Source: Candidatus Sulfopaludibacter sp. SbA3
GTDB lineage: Bacteria > Acidobacteriota > Terriglobia > 20CM-2-55-15
Reading direction: 5' to 3'
NCBI GenBank assembly: GCA_945861845.1
Contig: CAMAWS010000160.1
Coordinates: 1-7,192 of the forward strand
Length of the DNA: 7,192 nt
Part shown: positions 1 to 5,453 of the stretch, piece after piece
Layout of the letters: every line of letters starts with the position of its first letter
Position numbering within the stretch: the first letter of the stretch is position 1
The notes under the pieces: model-generated
Databases searched by the model: none
What the model was told of the DNA's origin: nothing
Seen by the model: the letters and a program-made list of their open reading frames with translations, nothing else
Made by a program: the position numbers and the translations under genes

Positions 1-292
1 CCTGCTGGGCAAAACCCTGCGCCGCGTCGCTCGTCCTTTCGTAGCCTGCGGCGTAGACGGCGAGGATGGCCGCAGAACTCAGCACAGCAAGGCTGTTCGA
101 CATTCGCTTCCGTTCGACGACAGGACGGAATATCAGTGCATTCAGGGCAGGCAGCCCCGCCAGTACGAACAACCCAAGACCGGCGAACACCACCCATTCC
201 GCCCGCGGAAACGTTCCAAGCGTTCCCGCGGCAATAAGCGCCATTCCCAGAATTAAAGTGGCTGTCAGCGCAATCCGCGCGGCGATATTCAT
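1..292 (-). CDS. Membrane protein of unknown function, N-terminal part (cut by the window edge)
   Basis: The minus strand is open from an ATG at 292 to the left edge, giving 97 codons without a stop. The product has three hydrophobic stretches: residues about 6-23, about 30-52 (after the PRAEW turn) and about 64-80, separated by a short basic segment (VVERKR). This suggests a small polytopic inner-membrane protein. There is no Shine-Dalgarno sequence before the ATG. A promoter at 302-330 would start transcription only a few bases upstream, so the mRNA may be leaderless. I do not recognise the family. The plus-strand frame in the same place codes for nothing recognisable and is a shadow. The hydrophobic pattern and the promoter match support this strand. 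The C-terminus lies outside the window. Confidence 0.6.
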   Translation of the reverse strand, partial: MNIAARIALTATLILGMALIAAGTLGTFPRAEWVVFAGLGLFVLAGLPALNALIFRPVVERKRMSNSLAVLSSAAILAVYAAGYERTSDAAQGFAQQ

Positions 293-301
293 AGGTGCGG
301 A

Positions 302-330
302 ATCGTAACTTGACCCTAATCCCGGGTCAA
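302..330 (-). promoter_or_regulatory. Promoter of the left-edge membrane protein, overlapped by a perfect inverted repeat
   Basis: On the minus strand a -35 TTGACC (325-330, 5 of 6 consensus) is separated by exactly 17 bases from a -10 TACGAT (302-307, 4 of 6). Transcription would start near 295, only 3 bases before the ATG at 292. The inverted repeat TTGACCC-N7-GGGTCAA (310-316 and 324-330) covers the -35 and the spacer, where a repressor would block RNA polymerase. The arms are perfect 7-mers. The binding protein is unknown. An operator role is inference from position and symmetry. Confidence 0.45.
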
Positions 331-394
331 CAGCTCAACGGAGGCGGGTCCTGCAAAGTTGCGTGCGGCCACAGGCCACGGCGCGTCCAGCAAG

Positions 395-424
395 TTGACA
401 TGATTTCCAGTCCTGTGACATTGT
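395..424 (+). promoter_or_regulatory. Weak candidate promoter for the sugar dehydrogenase-like gene
   Basis: A perfect -35 hexamer TTGACA lies at 395-400. The best -10 is CATTGT at 419-424, 18 bases downstream. It matches only 3 of 6 positions, although these include the two most conserved. The gene starts at 513. The rest of the 293-512 intergenic region shows no gene. TTGAC recurs at 310, 395 and 448, so the hexamer could be part of a repeated regulator site instead. Confidence 0.25.
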
Positions 425-512
425 CGCACTCGCCATACCTTCGGCGTTGACCTGAAGGGAAAAAGACGACCGATCGGGTATGTGCATTCTGCGCACGCGA
501 ATGGAGGGTTTC

Positions 513-2015
513 ATGCGGAAATTGCTGCTTCTCTTAACGGTCCTGCTCCTGAGCCTCTTTCGCGTCGTCCCGGGTCAGACGCAGATCACCCGCAACCCCA
601 TTCCAACGCCAATCGCGAAGCAGGGGATCGCCGTCGAGATCAAAGATGTCGCTCGCCTCCCGGACAGCCGCAGCCTTCGGCCGGCCGACCAGGACGTGTC
701 GCCCTCCGGTTGGGCGCGGGTGAGCTATGTCCGCGATCTTCCCGACGGGCGTCGCTTCGCCAACGACTCGCGTGGGTACCTGTATCTGATCGACAAGAAC
801 AACCAGCCGCACATCTATGCAAATGTCGCCGAGGTTTTTCCGTCCGGCGTCTATAACCGGCTCGAAAGCGGCTTCATCGGCTTTGCCTTCCACCCGGAAT
901 TCGCCCGCAACGGACTGTTCTATACGGTGCACAGCGAGCGCGGACCGGGCAACACCAGGACGCCCGACTTCATTCCGATCGGTTACGGCATGAAGGACGT
1001 GACCTACCACAACATCATCACCGAATGGCATGCTGCGAATCCGGCGGCGGACACGTTCCAGGGCGCTCGGAGGGAGATTCTTCGCGAAGCGCACGTCGTC
1101 GCCAACCTCACCCATCCGATGGGTGCGGTCGAGTTCAACCCGACGGCGAAAGCCGGCGATCCCGATTACGGCCTGCTCTACACAAGCGGGAGCGATCACG
1201 GCTTCAGCAATGGCGGCGGCCCCAACGCCAGTAACCCAGCGCAAACGCAACGCCTCGACTCCATCATGACCGCCATCCTGCGGATCGATCCGAACAGCCC
1301 CTCTATAACCCATGGCGTGAAGGGACTGGGCGACTACACGATTCCGATGGCCAACAAGTTTGCCGCCGACGGGGACCCAAACACGCTGGGCGAAATCTTC
1401 GCCTACGGCTTCCGCAACGCCCACCGGCTGTCATGGGACCCGATGGATGGAACGATGTTCGCGTCCGACATCGGCATGGACCAGGCCGAGGAAATCAATA
1501 TCGTCCACAATGGCCAGAATTATGGCTGGATGAAGCGAGAAGGCATCTGGATTAACGGCCGGCCGCGCGGGGGCGCGCTGAACGAATTGTTCCCGCTGCC
1601 GCAGGAGATTCTGAACGGGAACCAGAAGGACGGCTTCACTTATCCTGTTGTGATGTACGACCACGACGAAGGGCGCTCGGTCACCGACGGTTTCGCGTAT
1701 TACGGAAAGATCGCAGCGCTGCGCGGCAAATTTGTGTTCGGCGATATCCAGAACGGACGTCTGTTTGCGTCCGATCTTGCCGCCATGAAGAAGGCCGACG
1801 ACGCTATCCCGCAAACAGTGGCGCCGCTCGAAGAAATCCAGCTTTACGTGCGCGATGCGAGCGGCAAGCGCCTGGATGTTTCGTTACAGGAGCTTGTCGA
1901 TAAGACGATGGGCGCAAAACTACCTCGCGCCGATCTGCACATCAGCCGTACCGCTGACGGCGAATTACTCATCACCTCGCGTCAGGACGGCATGATCCGC
2001 ATGCTCGTTCCTTAG
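513..2015 (+). CDS. Exported PQQ-dependent sugar dehydrogenase-like protein (glucose/sorbosone dehydrogenase family)
   Basis: This 500-residue protein starts at the ATG at 513, which has GGAGG five bases upstream and opens directly into a signal peptide (MRKLLLLLTVLLLSLF, cleavage near residue 20). Two in-frame ATGs at 480 and 501 lack such a site. The body resembles soluble quinoprotein glucose dehydrogenase, a six-bladed propeller that oxidises aldose sugars in the periplasm with PQQ and calcium. Matches in order are GFIGFAFHPEF (H127), LTHPMGAVEF (H201, aligning with the catalytic His of that enzyme), YGFRNAHR (R301-N302, aligning with its PQQ-contacting Arg-Asn pair), EEIN (326-329) and NYGW (336-339). 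The last blade carries an ISRTADGELLITS motif. By eye the two C-terminal PQQ-contacting arginines of the glucose dehydrogenase are not kept, so substrate and even PQQ use are unproven. There is no haem c domain. It stands alone and converges on the next gene. Confidence 0.85.
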   Translation: MRKLLLLLTVLLLSLFRVVPGQTQITRNPIPTPIAKQGIAVEIKDVARLPDSRSLRPADQDVSPSGWARVSYVRDLPDGRRFANDSRGYLYLIDKNNQPHIYANVAEVFPSGVYNRLESGFIGFAFHPEFARNGLFYTVHSERGPGNTRTPDFIPIGYGMKDVTYHNIITEWHAANPAADTFQGARREILREAHVVANLTHPMGAVEFNPTAKAGDPDYGLLYTSGSDHGFSNGGGPNASNPAQTQRLDSIMTAILRIDPNSPSITHGVKGLGDYTIPMANKFAADGDPNTLGEIFAYGFRNAHRLSWDPMDGTMFASDIGMDQAEEINIVHNGQNYGWMKREGIWINGRPRGGALNELFPLPQEILNGNQKDGFTYPVVMYDHDEGRSVTDGFAYYGKIAALRGKFVFGDIQNGRLFASDLAAMKKADDAIPQTVAPLEEIQLYVRDASGKRLDVSLQELVDKTMGAKLPRADLHISRTADGELLITSRQDGMIRMLVP

Positions 2016-2082
2016 ATTTCAAGCTGTCCTGGCGGGTCGGAAGACACACAGATGTTAGCCAGTGGAGAGGTGTTGCCGCGGG

Positions 2083-3543
2083 CTAGTTCCCGGCCAACAG
2101 GCCTGCAAGCTCGCGGACCGAGCGCAACTTATCGAGACCATCGACGCGTTCGATGATGGCATCTGTCCGGCCGGCGCCGATCACAGGCAACATGAGCTCG
2201 CGCGCCTTTGCAGTCACCTGCGCCGTGTCCAGGGGATTCTCCTTCGTTCCCGGAGGGAACTTCGTGAATTGGGTGACGGTGCGGCCATCGCGCAACGTCA
2301 CGTCAACACGGCCGCTGCGCGGCGCAGCCGGATCCATGAGCGCACGATCCGCAACCAACTCGATGCGCTGCTTTACGGACTGGACCTGGGAATCCTGCAT
2401 GCGTTCGTAGGAATGGCTCGCCTCGAACCCCATCGTGCCGTCAATCAGCGCGACAGCGAGCGCGTATTGAAGGTTTACGTCGGGCATCGCGCGGTTGTCG
2501 ACAATACGCGCTCCATCCTCAGGCAGCCGCGCAACGATTCGCGCGACGTTGTTCACGGTAAGAGTGTACTGGCGGCGGAGCGCAAGGAATGCGTCCAGCG
2601 GCGCCTGGATGGGATAGCCGACAGAGAATACCTTGATGGCTGATTCCGTTATGAAGAATCGTGTCCCGAGGCGGGCCACCATTTCTTCAGGCCGGGGTTC
2701 CCGCGAGAGTGCCTGGAGCGCGTTGTGCTCGCCATCGAGAACGTCAGGCACGCCCGTAAATCCGGATTGCGCCATTATCGCCGCGGTGACGCCGTTGCGA
2801 GCGCCCATGCCGGCAAAGTCGAAGGCCTTTTCAACATGCTCGAGATCGCGTTCCCAGCTCCAGATTCCCGACACCTGCTGCGCTGCATACGACAGCGCGT
2901 ACCGCATTCCTTTCTCATCGAGCCGGGCCAATGAAGCAGCGGCGCCGACGGCGCCGAACGTGGAGCTGACACCTTCCGCGCTGCGGTGAGTCGCGCGGAC
3001 GTGATCGGGGCCGAGCGCCATGAGGAGGCGGCAGCAGAGGTCATAGCCAAGTGTGACAGCCCGAAGCAGTTCCTCTCCCGTCCGATCTTCGCGCTCCGCC
3101 ATGCTCATGGCTGCGGGCACTGTTGCAGAACCCGGATGCGCTTTCGTGAAGGGCTCGAAATCATCCGTCTCGTCCGCGTGTGCAAACATCCCGGCTGCAA
3201 ATGCCGCATTGATCGCCGTGGTCCTGATGTCTGTGGCCGGCACCGAAGCCTCCGCGTTGCCGCCTTGCGCGCGCACATAGCGAATGGCCATCTCGCCGGG
3301 TTTCAGTTGCGCTCCCGAAACGATCGCGCCGAGCGTATCGAGAATACGATGCTTTGCGGCCAATACAACTTCAGGCGGCAGCTCCCGGTCTCGTGCCGTG
3401 ACCATGTACCGGGCAAGCCGGCCCGTAACGTCAGGTGAAGGCGCCGCCGATTCCTGTGCCTGCGCGCGTACGGCGCCCAATGGCGGAAAGGCGGCAGCGG
3501 CCATAAGGCCGCCGATACTCTGTAATATCTGACGTCTCTTCAT
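2083..3543 (-). CDS. MmgE/PrpD family protein with a twin-arginine (Tat) signal
   Basis: The product is 486 residues, starting at the ATG at 3543, with AAAGGAG eight bases upstream. A TTG further up at 3561 would place that ribosome binding site inside the gene. The N-terminus MKRRQILQ plus a hydrophobic stretch ending in AVRAQAQ is a Tat-type leader, so the folded protein is probably exported. The body is MmgE/PrpD, the family of 2-methylcitrate dehydratase, cis-aconitate decarboxylase and iminodisuccinate epimerase. Visible landmarks are AHADETDDF (H122, D127, D128), AHPGS (H136), an EKAFDFAGMGARNG segment (K239) and SAIKVFSVGYP (K304). The usual acid-x-D-D-T signature reads E-T-D-D-F here, so two positions linked to catalysis in cis-aconitate decarboxylase appear changed. 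The substrate cannot be named. Length is normal for the family. The gene is monocistronic and convergent with the dehydrogenase, with a 67-base gap holding no clear terminator. Confidence 0.88.
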   Translation of the reverse strand: MKRRQILQSIGGLMAAAAFPPLGAVRAQAQESAAPSPDVTGRLARYMVTARDRELPPEVVLAAKHRILDTLGAIVSGAQLKPGEMAIRYVRAQGGNAEASVPATDIRTTAINAAFAAGMFAHADETDDFEPFTKAHPGSATVPAAMSMAEREDRTGEELLRAVTLGYDLCCRLLMALGPDHVRATHRSAEGVSSTFGAVGAAASLARLDEKGMRYALSYAAQQVSGIWSWERDLEHVEKAFDFAGMGARNGVTAAIMAQSGFTGVPDVLDGEHNALQALSREPRPEEMVARLGTRFFITESAIKVFSVGYPIQAPLDAFLALRRQYTLTVNNVARIVARLPEDGARIVDNRAMPDVNLQYALAVALIDGTMGFEASHSYERMQDSQVQSVKQRIELVADRALMDPAAPRSGRVDVTLRDGRTVTQFTKFPPGTKENPLDTAQVTAKARELMLPVIGAGRTDAIIERVDGLDKLRSVRELAGLLAGN

Positions 3544-3552
3544 CACGCGTTC

Positions 3553-3566
3553 TCCTTTCAAAAGGA
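3553..3566 (-). promoter_or_regulatory. Small inverted repeat over the MmgE/PrpD ribosome binding site
   Basis: On the minus strand TCCTTT-TG-AAAGGA is a perfect 6-base inverted repeat, and its second arm is part of the AAAGGAG Shine-Dalgarno sequence. In the mRNA it could form a five-pair hairpin with a four-base loop that partly hides the ribosome binding site. It is short and could be chance. Confidence 0.2.
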
Positions 3567-3650
3567 CCGATCGAACAGGTCGTTCGGGTTACGGACTTCA
3601 TTTGCCTTATTTCCGCCGCCCGCCCGGGCTGACAGAATGCGGCATTATGC

Positions 3651-3679
3651 AATATCCATGTAGAATGCTTATCCATCAA
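3651..3679 (-). promoter_or_regulatory. Candidate promoter for the MmgE/PrpD gene
   Basis: On the minus strand TTGATG (3674-3679, 4 of 6) and GATATT (3651-3656, 4 of 6) are 17 bases apart in an AT-rich patch. This gives a 5' leader of about 100 bases before the ATG at 3543. An alternative -10, CATAAT, lies just downstream but has no matching -35. The leader contains GC-rich sequence including an 8-base palindrome, gcccgggc, at 3622-3629. Confidence 0.35.
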
Positions 3680-3724
3680 ATTCGATTAAGCTTTTGCAGT
3701 GGGTCGCGTTCTGAAAGATCAGTC

Positions 3725-3810
3725 GCTGCGGCCTATCTCCCTAAGTGGTTCGCAGGCGCGCGCGAACTACTTAGGAGAATATGCCGCAGCGGCTGACTAA
3801 TAAGTTGGGC
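3725..3810 (+). repeat. Long imperfect hairpin ending in GTTGGGC: probable attC-like site at the left end of the cassette array
   Basis: The left arm GCTGCGGC (3725-3732) pairs with GCCGCAGC (3783-3790). CTAAGTGGTTCGC (3741-3753) pairs with GCGAACTACTTAG (3762-3774) through 13 positions with one G-T wobble. The loop is only eight bases. The 3' arm reads GCCGCAGCGGCTGA, a close relative of the box in the three sites downstream. It is followed by GTTGGGC at 3804-3810, a perfect GTTRRRY integron core. I could not find the matching RYYYAAC core on the left side, so the site may be decayed, or the hairpin may have another origin. The whole is about the length of the other two complete sites. Confidence 0.45.
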
Positions 3811-3823
3811 CGACAGAGGACTC

Positions 3824-4027
3824 ATAGGTAGACAACAACACGTAATTGTCTTGGCGTTATTGGCTGCAATGTCCGCTTGTAGTCGTCTGGAGAGGAATAG
3901 CGAAACAAATGGAGTCGAGCCCGCTCAGCTTGGAGAACTCAATGAAGGAACGCTTGCCGCCACGCCGTACTTCGTCATGGCTGATAACCTTTTGACGAAA
4001 AGTGAGGCTCGCGCCGCTTGCGGCTGA
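3824..4027 (+). CDS. Possible small lipoprotein of cassette 1, start codon uncertain
   Basis: This frame is open from 3797 to the TGA at 4025-4027. From 3824 it encodes 67 residues beginning GRQQHVIVLALLAAMSAC, with a basic n-region, a hydrophobic core and a lipobox-like MSAC whose Cys codon is 3878-3880. A short soluble, fairly acidic tail follows. This looks like a type II lipoprotein signal. The problem is the start. The codon after an AGAGGA ribosome-binding-like sequence (3815-3820) is ATA at 3824, not ATG. The only in-frame ATG (3869) lies inside the signal. Explanations are a mutated or rare start, a frameshift from the ATG at 3781 (which has AGGAG), or chance. The stop codon falls inside the next attC-like box. 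Small signal-bearing proteins are common in integron cassettes. No family recognised. Confidence 0.4.
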   Translation: MGRQQHVIVLALLAAMSACSRLERNSETNGVEPAQLGELNEGTLAATPYFVMADNLLTKSEARAACG

Positions 4028-4044
4028 TCGTTGAACCGTCAGGC
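4011..4044 (+). repeat. 3' half of an attC-like site closing cassette 1
   Basis: The box gcgccgcttgcggctgatcg (4011-4030) shares 18 of 20 bases with the box at 5515 and 17 with the one at 4844. Seven bases later comes GTCAGGC (4038-4044), one base off GTTRRRY. The 5' half is not clear. ACTCAAT at 3937 is a 6-of-7 match to RYYYAAC, but pairing between the halves is poor. The lipoprotein ORF stop lies inside the box. Confidence 0.45.
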
Positions 4045-4059
4045 GACTGACGCTTTAAC

Positions 4060-4092
4060 ATGTATCGGGAATCTTCCGGAATAAAGCCATGA
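4060..4092 (+). CDS. Possible 10-codon upstream ORF coupled to the GIY-YIG gene
   Basis: An ATG at 4060 opens a 10-codon frame (MYRESSGIKP) whose TGA (4090-4092) overlaps the nuclease ATG (4089-4091) in an ATGA. It fills most of the space between the attC core and the gene. The nuclease gene has no good Shine-Dalgarno sequence, so terminating ribosomes could reinitiate on it. Short ORFs of this kind are known to help translation of cassettes lacking a ribosome binding site next to attI1. Here the role is inference. Confidence 0.25.
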   Translation: MYRESSGIKP

Positions 4093-4772
4093 CCATTCCA
4101 TTCGAACCGACACGTTCCTACGTCTACAAGGCCGCGCGATACGAACTGCTACCGCGGATAGCGGAGATAGCCCGCGACTTCGGGGACGAGCCGTTCCTCC
4201 TCCGCGAGATTTCCAAGCGATTGCTTGCGGAGACTTACACACCGGAACAATTGGAAATTCGCATCAAGAAGGCCGAGTCGGACCGGACGGAGAAGATGAG
4301 CGCAATCTTCGGGTTCTACATCCCATTTCTTGCCGAGAACCTGCGGGTTTTCGAAAACCTCGGCGGTGGGAAATTCAGGAACATCTCGATCGACGAGGAA
4401 CTGGCGGAAGCGGATGCCGTTGCCACCGACGTCGAATCGAACGATCCGGGCATCATCTACGCCTATTCCTTCCCCTCCATAAAGAAGAATGACGGCAGAT
4501 TCCCCATCAAGGTCGGATTGACCACGACCGGCGATACCAATGCTAGAGTCACGCAGCAGTGCAAACAGACTTGCTGTTTCGAGTACCCCATCGTTCTCAA
4601 AACATGGGAAGTTCTGCGGGTTGCTGCCGTTGAGGATGCAATCCATGCAACGCTGGAAGCACGAGGTTCAAAGCGCCAGGCACCTGGAACCGAGTGGTTC
4701 GACACGACACTCGAAGAGATCGATACCATCGTGAAGTTCGTTCAGCCGGCGGCACGGGCCACCCCTCTTTGA
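4089..4772 (+). CDS. GIY-YIG (T5orf172-like) nuclease domain protein with an unrecognised N-terminal domain
   Basis: This 227-residue protein is the product of cassette 2. The C-terminal half, about residues 119-218, fits the T5orf172/Mug113 branch of the GIY-YIG nucleases. It has GIIYAY (121-126) for the GIY strand, IKVG (140-143) for the YIG-type strand, R153 on the following helix, the metal-binding Glu in VEDAIH (E182, with H186), and the EWF turn (202-204) typical of this branch. All expected catalytic residues are present, so it is probably active on DNA. Three cysteines (C158, C162, C163) sit after R153. The N-terminal half (1-118) is mostly helical and charged with a GFYIPFLAENLRVFENLG segment; I do not recognise it, and it may bind DNA or a partner. 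There is no signal peptide and no clear ribosome binding site. Defence, DNA repair or mobility are possible roles; none is shown. Confidence 0.75.
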   Translation: MTIPFEPTRSYVYKAARYELLPRIAEIARDFGDEPFLLREISKRLLAETYTPEQLEIRIKKAESDRTEKMSAIFGFYIPFLAENLRVFENLGGGKFRNISIDEELAEADAVATDVESNDPGIIYAYSFPSIKKNDGRFPIKVGLTTTGDTNARVTQQCKQTCCFEYPIVLKTWEVLRVAAVEDAIHATLEARGSKRQAPGTEWFDTTLEEIDTIVKFVQPAARATPL

Positions 4773-4779
4773 AACCGTC

Positions 4780-4878
4780 GCCTACACGACGATGCAGCCG
4801 CCAATCGGCGCGCAACAGTTCATCGCGTTGAAAGATTCGGTCTGCGCCGCTCGCGGTTGAGCGTGAGGCCGGTTAGAC
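4780..4878 (+). repeat. attC-like recombination site closing cassette 2
   Basis: The right core GTTAGAC (4872-4878) matches GTTRRRY fully. The box gcgccgctcgcggttgagcg (4844-4863) sits eight bases before it. The left core is probably GCCTACA (4780-4786), a degenerate RYYYAAC starting eight bases after the nuclease stop, followed by GATGCAG and CCGCC, which pair loosely with the right half. The total of 99 bases is nearly the same as the site at 5448 and inside the usual attC range. The stem is less regular than that of the site at 5448. Confidence 0.6.
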
Positions 4879-4918
4879 ACACCTTTCAAGAGCGTCTCGT
4901 CAAAACTTGAGGTACCCT

Positions 4919-5149
4919 ATGTCCATGAGTGTTCCGAGCCCACTTATTACACGTTCAGACGAGGTCATGAGCGGTGTTGTAGTTTTCGCCGGGACTCGGG
5001 TGCCGGTACAGACCCTGCTTGACTACCTCGAAGAGGGCGACACGCTCGATCAGTTCTTGGAGGATTTTCCAACCGTGAGTCGCGAACATGCGGTCGCTGT
5101 TCTGGAACTAGCCAAGGAATCGGTATTTGCCCATGCGGATTCTGCTTGA
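4919..5149 (+). CDS. DUF433 antitoxin
   Basis: The product is 76 residues. The ATG at 4919 has TTGAGG ending six bases upstream; a TTG at 4907 would lie on that ribosome binding site. The core GTRVPVQTLLDYLEEGDTLDQFLEDFP (within residues 24-52) followed by VSREHAVAVLELA is the DUF433 signature. DUF433 proteins carry a helix-turn-helix and act as antitoxins, and often as autorepressors, for the DUF5615 PIN-like toxins (VapBC45-like systems). The gene overlaps the next one by 17 bases, in the usual antitoxin-toxin order. It is the first gene of cassette 3 and starts 41 bases after the attC core. No own promoter is evident. Confidence 0.85.
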   Translation: MSMSVPSPLITRSDEVMSGVVVFAGTRVPVQTLLDYLEEGDTLDQFLEDFPTVSREHAVAVLELAKESVFAHADSA

Positions 5150-5453
5150 TGAGTGCGTCCCGCGCCGTTTTCGGCGACAGCTTCAAGGTCATGAGGTTCG
5201 TACCGTCCCTGAGATGGGTTGGGCTTCGTCCAAGAATGGCGTCCTCCTCGCATTGGCTTCCGGCAAGTTCGAGGTGCTCGTCACGACCGACCAGCGGCTG
5301 AACTATCAACAAAATGTTTCGAGCTTTGAGATAGCCATCGTCGTTTTGGTGGCCCGGCGGAACAAGATCGAGTTTCTCGTGCCGCTGGTACCACAACTTG
5401 TTAAGGTTCTCGGGGAGATCAAACCCGGAGAGGTTCACCGCGTGGGTGTCTAA
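5133..5453 (+). CDS. DUF5615 PIN-like toxin
   Basis: This 106-residue protein has the full DUF5615 pattern: MRILLDECVP at the N-terminus (D6 and E7 acidic pair), EVRTVPEMGW, a KNG turn, VLVTTDQRL with the second acidic site, NYQQN, and the C-terminal IKPGEVHRV. The family is related to PIN-domain ribonucleases and is the toxin partner of DUF433. The start is the ATG at 5133, inside the end of the antitoxin gene; an AAGGAA at 5114 is rather far, so translational coupling is likely. The TAA stop (5451-5453) is part of the attC core GTCTAAC, so gene and recombination site share bases. In cassette arrays, toxin-antitoxin pairs are known to stabilise the array. Confidence 0.85.
   Translation: MRILLDECVPRRFRRQLQGHEVRTVPEMGWASSKNGVLLALASGKFEVLVTTDQRLNYQQNVSSFEIAIVVLVARRNKIEFLVPLVPQLVKVLGEIKPGEVHRVGV

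Noticed and set aside
66..308. Plus-strand 80-codon frame at the left edge
   Set aside because: It lies opposite the membrane protein frame, has no family likeness and no ribosome binding site, and is best explained as a shadow.
534..1424. Long minus-strand frame of 296 codons inside the dehydrogenase gene
   Set aside because: The plus strand has clear family motifs and a signal peptide throughout; long antisense frames are common in GC-rich coding DNA.
2016..2100. Terminator between the converging dehydrogenase and MmgE/PrpD genes
   Set aside because: Only an imperfect GCCG-type pairing around the MmgE/PrpD stop codon is present, with a bulge and no T-run on either strand.
2062..2643. Plus-strand frame of 193 codons opposite the MmgE/PrpD gene
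   Set aside because: The minus strand carries the recognisable protein; this frame shows no domain and an arginine-rich antisense composition.
3725..3790. Intrinsic terminator or CRISPR-type repeat
   Set aside because: No T-run follows the hairpin and there is no array of repeats with regular spacers; the attC-like reading fits better.
3781..3831. Sixteen-codon ORF from the ATG at 3781 with AGGAG upstream
   Set aside because: It lies within the hairpin and core of the left attC-like site and stops at once; kept only as a possible frameshifted start for the lipoprotein ORF.
4149..4646. Minus-strand frame of 165 codons across the nuclease gene
   Set aside because: The plus strand has intact GIY-YIG catalytic residues in order; the antisense frame has no recognisable features.
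4886..4910. TCAAG-N15-CTTGA before the DUF433 gene as an antitoxin operator
   Set aside because: The five-base arms are too short to separate from chance, and the right arm coincides with the ribosome binding site.
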